From Hetaerina americana (taxonomy: Eukaryota; Arthropoda; Insecta; Odonata; Calopterygidae): a stretch of DNA of 64,000 nt. A program made the translations under genes and the position numbers. Below the pieces are notes generated by a model that was not told the DNA's origin, did not search any database, and saw nothing but the letters and a program-made list of their open reading frames with translations. This document shows, one piece after another, positions 44,795-55,860 of this stretch (its first letter is position 1; each line of letters opens with the position of its first letter). The stretch lies in contig JAKTNV010000027.1 of the NCBI GenBank assembly GCA_022747635.1, positions 372,001 through 436,000 of the forward strand. The letters run 5' to 3'.

Positions 44795-45045
44795 TTTTGT
44801 TGGAACCAATGTCATCCAGTGGATTAAATGTATGTAATGGTCCTTCCTATAGCTGCCAGCAAGACTTGGACCGACCAAGAAGTCAACTTGAGATAGAAGA
44901 AACGAAGGAAACACTAATAGACCATTGACAAAGGAACTATACTTAGCTGGAAAAGGTGTTGATTTGTATCCTGATAATCCGAAGCCCGCTAGTCAGAAGG
45001 ATCTCTAACCCAGAAGACGTCGAATGAAGAAAGAAGATATAAGGT
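44795..45045 (+). repeat. Highly diverged orphan satellite monomers
   Basis: 'ttggaaccaatg...agtgg' followed by 'attaaatgtatgtaatgg' and 'gatagaagaaacg' (44,800-44,905) follows the order of motifs in the array unit, with many substitutions. A second weaker echo, 'gaatgaagaaagaagatata', sits at 45,021-45,042. These look like old edge monomers. Confidence 0.5.
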
Positions 45046-46739
45046 CTCACTTAGATCATGGTATATAATGTGAGTATTTCAGCACTCTATTAATATTCCT
45101 TATAACCGTTTCAAACCTATGTACAGGGTATTACTGGCTCAATTATACCAATCTATTATATTTTAAGGACATTGCAAGGTATCTTTTACCATTGAATTCA
45201 TAAGCTTTTAGCTATGTGTGAAAAACAAGAGAAGAATGTATATTTTGCCACGATAAGTTTTGATTTTTAAAGACCGATCGCATAGTAACACGTTTGAATA
45301 AATTTTGATGGCATATTTCTCTCCATCGGCAATATGCTAACATTTCCCTAAACTTAAAGTTATATTTCTTATTGATTAAATACAACGTTGCTTTGATTCG
45401 AAGGTTTTTACTGATTTATTAAGAAATACTAAAAATTGCGAAATAGATTTGGCGATTAGTTATCTTATTCTTAAGTAGTTCAAGTGATAACTCATTGAGT
45501 CCTCCCTCCTGCTCTAAGAAATTACATGGCAGTATGACTCTGTAGTTAAAGTAGGCATATTGTCATTTCAGGCCGGACGCACGGCCTTCCGGGCGGAGCC
45601 TTTCATTGGTGGGGCGAAGAGGAGCTTCAGAAGACTTTATCCTCACTTCCGTATTTTATGAATTTAATGTTGTACATTTGTCAAATGTAAAGGGTATTAT
45701 ATATCATGGATGTAAATATGACCACTGTTACACTTACAACCCCTCGGACACTCGCCATCACCTCATTTTACACACTCGTAGGATACACATTGTGTGCTTG
45801 GATGCGAGTATTTAAAAGTGTGTATGAATGCATTGCTAGCTAACTAACGGATAGATTATTGGGTTTTAGTAGAACTAATAAGGTGTAGCCTATTGCACTA
45901 GTATATTCGTCTGTAATAACTAACCTGTGTGAATGTGTATGGTTTGATTGGTTCTTGCTGCGTATGACTCACTATCAACACACGGCGAATTTACAAACAT
46001 GTCACTTGCGTACATTTTATATGTGTTATGTAATGATCTGGTATTGTTTATGTTGTAGAAATATCCTTTGTATGTGCTCTTAAATAGAATGATTATGTGT
46101 TTATGATGTAAGGCGGCCTGTGGAGGTTTTTAAGGGTTTCCCTTCACCCCGGGCGAATGCCAGGCCAAATGCCACCCCCGTCGAAAAAATCATAAAAGCA
46201 ATTGAAAAACATAAGTCTTGAAATTATTTTCCTTTCCATTGTTGAAATATTTTATGGAATCGATTAATATATTAGTTTGTATATGTCTACAAAAGAATGC
46301 CCAAAGTGAATTTGTAATTTAAATGTGTGTTTAAAATTAATGTTTAAAATTAATGTGATCTTTTTTATATTATTTGGAATGTAGTTATCTTTTTCTTCCA
46401 ACACTAATAAATATTGGTTTTTTCATTAATTAGATCTTTAGGAAATACGAAACGAAAAAATATAAGTAATAATACGATGAATAAACGGGCATTATGATAT
46501 TATAAATTATATATAAAATATAAACGAATGCTATTTTATACCGGCGTCGGAGACAAAGTAAAATGACATCCTTTTTGTTAAAATTTATTACCAACTTTCA
46601 AATTTTATAATTTTCGCTTCGGTTATTATCATTTAAGTCACTTTTATATAGCTTTGGTGTTGGATCGACTCATGACACTCAGGCTAGAGGCTGAGTTCAG
46701 GATATTATGCAGGTAGTCTGAAATGGAATACCACAGAGA
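45046..46739. other. No gene recognised
   Basis: AT-rich sequence with two GC-rich spots: 45,572-45,605 and 46,110-46,190 ('accccgggcgaatgccagg'), the latter resembling tails of dispersed insect repeats as I remember them (unverified). A 69-codon frame at 45,606-45,815 is unrecognised. Confidence 0.35.
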
Positions 46740-47480
46740 AACATGGAACCAAAGAGGGAGCGGATTTTGCACAGACCTTCAAGTTCTGGGAAACGTTCTT
46801 TAATCGCAGCGGCAAACTCACGATTATTTCCTGGTCCGGGATGGATCCCCTACTCCCCAAAAATTAGTAAAACTATTCACTTCTTTTGATGCACCTTAAG
46901 TTGGAATATAAAACCCTACGGAATCATATGAGAGTGTAAATGTATCGACCTAAGTACGACGCATTGACAAGGGAAGTCAAAATTGAGCGTCGAAAAATTT
47001 CCACAGTGCCCATGAGAACATTTTCCCCTGTACTTGGAGAAGGCTTTAGATGATAAATTTTTATCATCAAAATCTAAATAGAAAATGCATTTTTTAAACA
47101 AGTTTTTATATAACAAGCATAAATGGAAATATATTCATGTAGCTAAAAATCAACAAGAGGTTACCTTTTTCGACAGCCAATAACTTATCTTGTTCACGAA
47201 TTCTCGTTGAGACGTATTTGCAATTGTTCCAAAGAAAATTTTTATAAGTTGACTCAATAGGCTACTAATATATCGATATTCCTTGCAGCCTTCATCATCA
47301 AGGATTCGATCCGTCGTAAATTCACTCCGAAATAACAGCTCATCCATTGACTAGGGGAATGGCTCTCCCCTTGAGGAAAAGTCGCCATAACAATATTTAG
47401 GGCTTTTCATTGATATTACGGAGGCATTGCAGATGATTGAAAAATGTCACCTTGGCGAGTAGGATGAAGGATGATTAACT
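46740..47480 (-). repeat. Old duplicated block, first copy, with MDELLF frame
   Basis: Aligns in direct orientation with 62,710-63,580 at roughly 70-80% with indels. On the minus strand a 65-codon frame (47,150-47,347) begins 'MDELLFRSEFTTDRILDDEG' and continues 'CKEYRYISSLLSQL'. The other copy keeps 'MDELLF.SEF' and 'DEGCKE' but has a stop between them. It could be an old gene exon or an old transposon piece. Confidence 0.55.
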
Positions 47481-48329
47481 TTTCGACATGCCTGTATCAT
47501 CACAATATCTTTCGAAGAAGATGGTTCAACAGGAGGATCCCATGCAAACGACCAATATATAAGTTCATGCGTGGACCGTGCAATAAATAGTAGTTTTACA
47601 ATTCAATAAATAGTAAATATATCCATTAGCCCTACTTTGCATTGCATAGATTTCGACTGGCGATAGGTTTAAGCGAAGGCGAAACTTCGTCGCGGGGTTA
47701 TCTCGTTTGTCGCGACTTGAATCTATTTTTTTATTCTCAATGCATTTGCAAAATTCAGCTTTTCTAGTTGAAGGATGTTTATTAATACTGAGTCATTCGA
47801 CCAAATTCCATGTTTATTAATGGTCGAAAAACGGTGGAAACGAACGGTCGAAAAACGGTGATTCATGGTGGAAACAAGTATTAGCATTGATTAACATGTA
47901 TGGTCCCTCTGGCGCAGAAAAACGAGGTAAAGAAGGTTCTTTCCCCAGGGAACCTCAGCAAAGGCTGAAAGGTGCGTGTTCGTGATGGAGTTGACAGATA
48001 GCGGAGTTGTCTTTTCTCGTCCTTATAACCCTTTTTCGGAGTCGCCAGTGCATTGAGTAATGAAATCACTAAGATTTCCGTTTTCACATGTGTGGTCTCT
48101 TCCGCAACATATCACGTCTTAACCTTCTCATAACTTCTATAAAAACTCCCCTTTCACTATTTGTCCCTTGGGGATATGAAGGGTGCGTTCCTAAAGTAAT
48201 GCAGTTATTTTCTGAAAGTAATTCATTGAACAGATTTGCAAAAACACTTAAGATTCTTCAAAGTACCTACCTTGGGCTTCTACACATTCTTGCAGTGACT
48301 CTTTTCATTAACGGCACGCGCCCATGAAG
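47481..48329. other. No gene recognised
   Basis: Contains 'cgtcgcggggttatctcgtt' followed by 'tgtcgcgac' (47,690-47,718), which resembles the GC-rich tandem unit at 60,299-60,510. Otherwise no supported feature. Confidence 0.3.
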
Positions 48330-48625
48330 GCGTCTTCGGAGTCCTCTATCAGGGTCTCCGGAAAAAGAAGATTTCCAGTTGGTTCCACGTTGTGGTTGGT
48401 TTTTCGGGTTGGCGGCCACCGAGAGCGTTGTGCGTCGTAGAACTCTTCCCGGTCCTCATTTAAGGCCTTTAACCACCTCGAAACTCGTTAGTAAGACAGA
48501 AAAGTCCCTGCAAGTCTCAAAAATCATTTTGTCAGTCTCCCCAAGAGATTTTTTCAGATAAGGACAAAACGTAATAATCGCGTAACGTTGCTCGATCGTA
48601 GATTCCATTTTTTTCCTTGACACGG
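48330..48625 (-). mobile_element. Mariner transposase N-terminal relic
   Basis: Minus-strand frames read 'EQRYAIITFCPYLKKSLGET' and then, after frame changes, 'GREEFYDAQRS' and 'PPTRKTNHNVEPTG'. This is the helix-turn-helix and linker order of mariner transposase (the 'R-x-G-R-P' position is degraded). No catalytic domain follows on this strand. Confidence 0.65.
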
Positions 48626-49004
48626 TCGGCGAGCAGAGGTTTACAACAACTGGTGTCCTTCCGCTTCCACAGCTTGGAGAGCACTAAGACCGGTTTCGCA
48701 GCAAAGCCTGGGATAAGGCCCCCGAAATACTCCAATTGGTGCGATTCCACTCCAACTAATCGGATAAGGACGGGAAATTCACAGTACATAGAAAATAAAG
48801 AGAATACAAAAAACATGGTGGAAGGATTGGTGCTGGGATATGGACAGTTTACGGAGAAAGAATGAAATTGGTGTACTGGACAGGAAGGTTAAAACCCTGC
48901 CAGGAAGCAAAAAAATTAAATTCTGGGAAGCAATCAATGAAAAGTCAGGCACCATGTATATTTAACCTAAAGACATCAGAGACAGATGGAGAGAATTATC
49001 ATGA

Positions 49005-49235
49005 AACTCGTATCGTGGAAAACTGTGCGAGTGATAGCTGATGAACTAAATTTATAAAAATCAACGTTGCACACTGTTTTAAGCAGACATGATGGATGGA
49101 TCCTTCACCATGACAATGCACCTGCACATTCAGCGTTAATTGATCGCCAGTTTCTTGAAAAGAATTCAATCCCACACCTCAATCATTCTTCTTATTCTCC
49201 AGATCACAACCCCTTGCAGCAGTGTATAACCCCCT
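49005..49235 (+). mobile_element. Mariner transposase relic with catalytic D
   Basis: A plus frame reads 'WKTVRVIADELNL', a stop, then 'KSTLHTVLSRH' fused to 'DGWILHHDNAPAHSALIDR' (49,082-49,150) and 'HSSYSPDHNP'. The first is from the N-terminal domain and the second from the catalytic core, so an internal stretch is deleted. It lies opposite to the relic at 48,330-48,625. Confidence 0.75.
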
Positions 49236-49330
49236 TATCCCATCGCCAAAGACTTGAAACTTTCGAAATCTATCAACTCATTTGCTGGCACCTCATAAAA
49301 ATAAGCATCTTGCAATTCATTGCCGGATGA

Positions 49331-52300
49331 TTAGTAAAAATCGACTAGGAAAACAATTGAGGAATCACATACAAATGATTACATTCCATTTTTTCCATCA
49401 CAGCTCAATTCACGCCCTTATTATTATTGCACATAAATCAAAACATGAGTTTAAGAAATTAAAATCGTGATAGAACATTAACATAGCCCATAGGACTTTT
49501 GTGCATAAATACATCCTTTCATAAATTACCAAGCTAAGGTTAAACTATCTCCACTAATATAACCTTTCGAATAATGCATAACAAAATTTGAATTGCATGA
49601 GTAAATGGACCCAGTTACTTTCAAACGATGCTAGTAGGATTTGTTCATATTCATTTTGAGTCAATGTGTAAAGTACCTTCACTGTAAATGGCGAAAAATG
49701 TTTGATTGTGGTCTTCTTGTGTTTTCCATTTGTAGTAGAAAATTTTAAGAAACACCATATCTCTTCTAAGTTCTGGTTTCAACTCGGCAACAAAATAAAC
49801 CACTTAGTAGGTTAAAGAAAGCCTAATTTAACTTCAATCCTACAGCATTAAAGGCATATTTCATTCTTCCGCCTGAAAAGAAGTAAAATTCTTGAATCAT
49901 TTCAAAAATGGCTAAATGTTTGAAACCATTTCATTTACACATCGTTAAATACCTTCTTTATATAACTTTATGTAATGGTTTGATAGGTTTATAAATTGGC
50001 AAGATATACCCTAATGCATAATGAATGAAAAATGGCTTTTATTTCTTTCAGCAACATGCTATTACAGAGCATTGCAAACAGAAAGATCAGTTTGGGCTTA
50101 ACAAGCATAGGCAAACATATGTAGTTCATCACATAAGTAATGAAAACATTAATATCTTGAAATATAGAAAATAATGAAGATTTATTTTAGTGCTTAATGG
50201 AGTCCAGGAAAGAATTGAACAAAGAACAGTAAAGGAAAAAGTTAAGCCACTTATGTAGAATATAGGAGTAGACCGTAGAGAGAGGCAACATATTCACAAC
50301 ACAAAAATAGTCATACACACTCTGAAGGTGTAGAGGGTGGATGCGAAGGATAGGCATTCATAGTCAGAGAAAAAAGATATTTGAGCATTATTCCCAATGG
50401 TGTATTTATCTATCCACTGGCGAAATGGTAAGGGAAATTGGGGAATGTTGGCTGAGGAAGAAGGTAATCCAAGAATAAGTGGCTTAGATCAATTGATTAT
50501 TAAGAACTGGTGAGCTTGGCAGTGAAAGGATTTCAGTTACTATAAAGTGCTTTTCAAGGACGAGACAAATGTATAGAATTGAAATTTATTGTAAGAATGC
50601 TTCCAACGATGTTTCAAAAGGAATTCAAAATGATAAAATTAACAGCAATTAATATTAGCTATCAATCGCAATCAAGTCAGAAATGGGATCAAAATTAATG
50701 ACAGCCATCAAAACTGAGCATGCATGGTACCTTTCCGGGTAAGTTTTCTCTTTCTAAGTGATTTTCCGCCACCGGAAACTAAAAATTTTCAAAAGATTAA
50801 TATAAAGAGACCATTCTATTATTGGGGTAACCTGATAAAATCTTTTCTTGAACAGTAAAGACAAAGTTCTTCATTTTGGCGTAAGTTTACTGCATAAACT
50901 GTGATGTGAGTCCTATGTCATCTACATTGGCCAAACCGAGAGGAAGAATGATTGTAAGAGCACAAGACCTACTTCTTGAATAAAATCCGAGCCTCCCACT
51001 TTGCAAAATTCCTACTACAACCACATTAACTTATTTTCAAATTGTTACAATTGGAGAGGAAGGCGTAGATGTTTAATGCACTTGCATAATTAAAATTTCC
51101 AAGAATAATCTGTCCAACAGTGAGTTAGTCCCATTGCATTAATTCTACTTCTTGTGTTTCCTCTATTCCACCAATCCTATCTTCTCCTATTACTAACAAA
51201 ATGTAACACAACTCCCGCCCACCCTGAGCAACCTTCAATGTCATTGCAACATTTGCAAGTTAAAACGATTCCCCTCCCATCCTCAAAATACTAGAATTAA
51301 AACAAAATCTCCTGTCAACTTCACCAGAAGATAATGCCATCCATCTAAACCTACATTGTGGAATAAGCAGTTTTATGTGAAAGTAAACAGTACTTATATC
51401 ACAATAAAATTGTATGATCGTGAGCACTCTTAATGATCATTTACATGAAAACAAAGAAGATGCAGGAGCTCCTACAATAATGTGAAATGGAGAACTGCTT
51501 CCCAGTAGAGAAATCGATCCAGTTGGCCTAGCTGAAGAAGATTGTAACATTGACAACAAACCAAGAATTTATCAACTGTATTATATACCTATATCATCTC
51601 AAATGTCCTGCATAATATCTATTTGGTACTAAGAAGTCCTGACCTCAGCTAACGTTTCTCAGGGAATTGCAAGTACCCAAGGCCTCTTTATCAGAAAACG
51701 CTGGAATTATTCTGCCCTTTGTAGGCTTTGTGAAAACAAATGGGAAGGCAATTTCAGGATTCCTTTGAGAAGTTTAATGTTCCAAAATCTACCGGGCATG
51801 AAGATAGCAGTGACGATGTTATTCACCTGGGCGGAAGGAGCCCTTTGTTGCTTCAGTTGATCGATTGATATAGTTCCAGAATGCTTTGATGTAAATAGGT
51901 ATTAGGTTTAATGAGGCTATTAAAAGTTATGAGGACGATCATGTGGCCATTGTTTCAGCAAATGGGATCATAAAGCATTTAAAACATATATGTGGAAAAC
52001 ACCATTTGGTATGAGAATTTTATGAAAAAGGTTTGGTGGGTCCCATTGTCCAAAATGCTTCCCAGAAAGCACATAGTCTGACTAAATGCCTCAGTGGTGC
52101 ACAATTTATTAAATTGTATGTTAATTTTGGAATTTAAAGATGAAAAGACTACATTTTCAAACAACTGATCCGCAATGATCCCTTGATGATACTTGTTATT
52201 TATGCTGAAGACAATATTTCTTTCAGGCTTCATTAAAATGATTCATCACTTGCATTTCAGAAAATTTATTTACTTATGTTATCCTGCGTTGCTTTTAATA

Positions 52301-53170
52301 TAGTTGTGTATTATATAATGTATCCTGGTTTGCTTCATCAAGACATAGTTTTTAGGGTAGCATTTCAATATAGTACATATTGTTTACTTCTAGTTGCATG
52401 TTCATGGTTTTTCATTGCATAAATGAGTCAAAAAACATACAAAACATAAACAAGTGAAAAAATTAGTTGTGGTGTACAGCGAAAGTAGGCAAGATATACT
52501 CCATATGCTCCCCAGGAAATAACCCGAAACAATCACATGAGCCCTTTTATTTCAGGAAACAAGATCCCTACCAATGTAAGAAGCAGGAGGGAATAAGAAT
52601 AATAATCATTCAGCATATATTGTTTAGTATCATCAAGGGTAGACGTCGTTAAATAGTAAAAAGTACATAGTAAATTAAAAGAATGCGATAATAGGAATAG
52701 GATTCTCAAATATGACTTAGCAAAAACAGCCACTTACGGAAAAATGTCATAAAGAATAGACGAAAGTGATTTATCAAAGCTATTATATTAATATTTACTA
52801 TTCTCTTTTATGCCTTCTTGAGACCAACTGTGCATGCAACAAAAGAGTCAAAAATGTAAAAGCCATGAGTATTAAAATTACGAGTAGTAACAATTATATT
52901 TCTTAAGGGCCAAATATACCGATATACTAGATCTTATGGATTCTCTACCATTGAACAGCAAAATAAAGAAATAAATAGGTACAAACCAATAAAACTTATG
53001 CTAAAATGATTTATATTCAATGATAGTGCTCCTTTTTAGAGCCATATTTTGATAATTGGTTGCCTATATGCCGAACAAGCTAAATACGGCATGAGTGATC
53101 ACATTATTAGGAGTTTCTGCCCATTTTCAAAAGAATGGCTTTGTGGTGTAATAGATTGCATATTTGAGAT
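49331..53170. other. Long AT-rich stretch without recognised genes
   Basis: No duplicate in the window and no clear ORF. The best frame, 84 codons on the minus strand (51,979-52,233, 'NKYHQGIIADQLFENVVFSS'), has protein-like composition but is unrecognised and has no start context or flanking exon signals that I can defend. Confidence 0.4.
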
Positions 53171-53174
53171 TGAG

Positions 53175-53345
53175 GCTAGCTAGCCGGACTTTTAGGAGTC
53201 GATAAAACTTTAGAGATCGTGCGAAGACAATTTCACTGGAGCGGGTGTTATACAGACACCCAAGAGTATGTACAGAAATGTTTACCCTGCAGGAGAAGCT
53301 TCGCAAGCTCTCACGCCGAAATAAGTGCTTATAAGTTCGCATCTT
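53175..53345 (+). mobile_element. Ty3/gypsy-type integrase zinc-finger relic
   Basis: A plus frame reads 'AGLLGVDKTLEIVRRQFHWS' and then 'GCYTDTQEYVQKCLPCRRS'. This matches the H2C2 zinc-binding region of LTR-retrotransposon integrases (G-x-x-K-T, R-x-x-F-x-W, Y-V-x-x-C-x-x-C). The first His is lost, and there is no DDE core, RT or LTR nearby. It is an isolated fragment. Confidence 0.7.
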
Positions 53346-54240
53346 GTTCATTAGGTTTAAGTGTTTCTATGCTTAGGATTATTAAGTGTACGCTGTGTTA
53401 AGTGTACCGAAAAGTAATTCATTAGTGATCTTGCTATGTTTGCCCATAAACCAGCATTGGACTAATGGTTGATTGTTAACACGAACAATTTACGACTCGG
53501 AAGGAAAAACTCTCGTCGTAAATAACTTCGGAATCGTTTGGGATTCCAACGAAAGCGGTTATAAAATGTGATTTTTCTGTGTTAATTTTGAGTACTCTGT
53601 GAATATTTTAAGTTCATTAGGCAAATACATGCATATAAACAGAAGATTGTATAATATGTTCGGATAGGGGTTGCATTTTCTGGCAGGTACAGGATGCGCG
53701 AGTCAAAGATATCTCAAAGGAGATTGCTCAATTGGCCGGTGACAAATGATTGGTCACTCTGTAATACAAATATAAAAACTTCTCACTATGTAACAAATTT
53801 GTTTTCTCCCTCTCTCTCCCGGTATTCTTCCCAGCTCTCCCATGAAGCCAGATGACTCAGCGCTATGGTGATGCTAGCCGAGTACGGGGTTATAACACCT
53901 TCTATCCTTGCTCTCGGGCTTCTAAAAAAAGGCAATCCAGAGGGCGGAGCGAATGATTACACCAGGCTTGGTCTTTAAGGGTGTCTGAGGAAGTGATGTT
54001 CAACCCCTTTACAAGGTGGCTCACGTTAAAAGCGTGCGGCACCCTGGAAGGATTGCCCTGCTCGTCATTTTACCCATGCAACAAAAGGGTCAGATTTGTA
54101 CGATTTTTGAGGCGCACCCCTTTCCGGTCCAATCAGTAAATGATGATCGAAATATTTAATTGACCCCAGATTCGTTTTATCTGGCGGTGAGTGATTTCAA
54201 AAGGCAATTTTTAAACAAAATCTCAGAGTTATGTTGTGCA
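53346..54240. other. Unassigned GC-variable stretch
   Basis: 53,690-54,070 is GC-richer and looks like repeat or untranslated sequence (a pyrimidine run at 53,803-53,820). No supported gene. Confidence 0.3.
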
Positions 54241-54249
54241 TATAATCAA

Positions 54250-54301
54250 GGCCCCCTATACAGGGGGCCTTGACCTTGAGGGTGGATTGATACAGGGGGC
54301 C
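54250..54301. repeat. Perfect 8-bp hairpin with an extra stem copy
   Basis: 'ggccccctatacagggggcc' (54,250-54,269) is an 8-bp stem with a 4-nt loop. Its right half plus part of the loop recurs at 54,291-54,301. It lies about 300 bp upstream of the retrotransposon monomers and may be part of its 5' end. Confidence 0.7.
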
Positions 54302-54571
54302 AATGCCTGCCAGGATAAGTCGGCCGACACCAGAAAGATAATACTGTAAATATAGTGGATGTGTCTAATTCTCCGCTATTCCAAAATTTGTATTTTGACG
54401 AAAATAATTGTTGTTTTAAAGCGAAAAACTGGATGTGAAAAACCTTTCCTTCTTCTCTTGCTGATGAAAATTCTTGGTTTATGGTCAAGTGTTCAATTAA
54501 TTTTTGTATTTTTAATTTGTGTATGTCATTTTCCTCGAATGGTTAGACCCTTGATTTTCTTTGCTGCTGGG

Positions 54572-54752
54572 GTAATGTCGCAAGTATGCGTCTTGGCACC
54601 CCATCCCTTGCTCCTCCAAATACCCTAAACGACCAAAGACACAATGTTTCAAGTATGCCACGGAATATTCCTTACCTGGCTCCTCCGAATCTCCCACGTG
54701 ACTAAAGACAATGTTTCAAGAGAATTCCTCCCCCGCCTCCTAAATTGGCAAT
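54572..54752 (+). promoter_or_regulatory. 5'UTR tandem monomers of the Jockey-like element
   Basis: Three imperfect units of 67-69 bp start with 'tcaagtatgc' or 'tcaag' (54,580, 54,649, 54,716) and contain 'tgctcctccaaat' or 'ggctcctccgaat' and 'gactaaagaca'. They end 25 bp before the gag ATG. Tandem 5' monomers act as promoters in several non-LTR families; that role is inferred here. Confidence 0.6.
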
Positions 54753-54776
54753 AAAAGCCCTGGTCGCGGGGCGAAA

Positions 54777-55061
54777 ATGAGTGTGGCCTCAAATGGGGAA
54801 GGCGTAGTAAGATACGTAATACATGGCTTTGACCGCGGAATAGATGTCGAGCACATAAAAGAGGAGCTGAATGGGGCTAAAATCCCGTGTCCGTGCGTAA
54901 AGCCGATGAGCGAGAGAAGCGCAGACATCTACGTATCGACTGTAAACATAGGAAATAACTTCGACATTAAGAAAATCGAAGAAATAAAATATTTGTACCC
55001 ACACTCTGTAACTCTATTAGCATTCAAATATAGCAAGCCCCAGAGATGCTCAGTGGATTGA
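54777..55061 (+). pseudogene. Jockey-like gag (ORF1), N-terminal part, interrupted
   Basis: The frame opens at ATG 54,777 and reads 'VRYVIHGFDRGIDVEHIKEE', then 'VKPMSERSADIYVST' and 'SVTLLAFKYSKPQRC'. This is the RNA-binding fold that precedes the CCHC zinc knuckles in gag proteins of Jockey-type elements. It breaks right at the first knuckle Cys (about 55,043), where a minus-strand gene begins. The remaining gag reappears at 57,139. Confidence 0.7.
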
Positions 55062-55860
55062 CCACTGAGCATCTCTTGACCTCAGCCTCAGTGGATTGAC
55101 CACTTCTCATGTCTTGAGGTGCAGTAGCGGGAATCCATTGATGCTGTGTTACTCCAGTCCTTGCTTTTTGCCAGTAAATAGGATTCTGCTGAGAACGGCT
55201 TGGCTTTCGTCTCGCCGCGTTTCTCCTCGCGTTCTCTTCACCTCTTTCTTGGATTGTTGGTGGACCCCCTCTTCGCATGACGTCACCAGCACCTCCTGAC
55301 ATGCTTACGAAGCCGTAAGCACCCGGCCGCTCCGGGATGGCTCTGGTCGCAACGTATAGTCGCCCATCTTTGGAGAGGTGACTGAACTGGGGATCCTTTG
55401 GATGGTCTGCGGGCGATGGCTCGCCTCCTTCGATCAGTGTTGTCACCCAGTCGGGAATTTTGAAGGCGCATTCCTCTCTGGGTTGACTTTCTTCAACTGT
55501 ATGGTCCTCCCAGTTGAAGCGGGTAACGGTTGGCGCTGGAGGGAGCGCCTCGTGCCCTTTCTGGGGACTACTGAGGTATATTCCCCTTAGATTCCCTTGA
55601 GTCATATCCAGAAGAAGGTTGACGAAGTGCACGTTTCTGATCCTCATCTCCTGTAAGCTACGGGGTTTTGTTCGGATCAAGAATTTGATCCATGCGCCCG
55701 CTTGTTTGCGCAGGGGTTTGGGAAGCTTATCGAGAGCCTTTTCTGCATGAGTAATACAGAAGAAATAATCATCCATGATTCTTTCATCACCCGAATGTCG
55801 CTTTCCGTAGGGAACACCTCTTCCATTGCAGGATGCCATTATAGAAATTGTAGTAGTCAA
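55024..55860 (-). CDS. DUF4485-like protein, 278 codons, intact
   Basis: This is the only long undisturbed host-like ORF. Residues about 29-110 resemble the DUF4485 domain: 'MDDYFFCITHAEKALDKLP', 'AGAWIKFL', 'RNVHFVNLLLDM' and 'ALPPAPT' follow the usual order of acidic-aromatic start, LP, AWI, RN-x-L and a Pro-rich end. The rest (about 110-278) is polar and low-complexity with an Arg-rich patch 'RRNAARRKPSRSQQ'. There is no signal peptide or membrane segment. ATG 55,860 gives 28 residues before the domain; Met29 is an alternative start. The last few codons read across the junction into gag sequence, so the natural C-terminus may be lost. Base composition is richer in G+C than its surroundings. 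The biochemical role of the family is unknown to me. Family call moderate, ORF reality high. Confidence 0.65.
   Translation of the reverse strand: MTTTISIMASCNGRGVPYGKRHSGDERIMDDYFFCITHAEKALDKLPKPLRKQAGAWIKFLIRTKPRSLQEMRIRNVHFVNLLLDMTQGNLRGIYLSSPQKGHEALPPAPTVTRFNWEDHTVEESQPREECAFKIPDWVTTLIEGGEPSPADHPKDPQFSHLSKDGRLYVATRAIPERPGAYGFVSMSGGAGDVMRRGGPPTIQERGEENARRNAARRKPSRSQQNPIYWQKARTGVTQHQWIPATAPQDMRSGQSTEAEVKRCSVVNPLSISGACYI
55044..55104. repeat. 13-bp perfect hairpin plus duplicated half at junction
   Basis: 'agatgctcagtgg' and 'ccactgagcatct' form a perfect stem with a 5-nt loop (55,044-55,074). 'tcagtggattgaccact' recurs at 55,088-55,104, about 38 bp further. The structure lies exactly at the gag and DUF4485 junction and inside the 3' end of the minus ORF. 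Confidence 0.85.
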
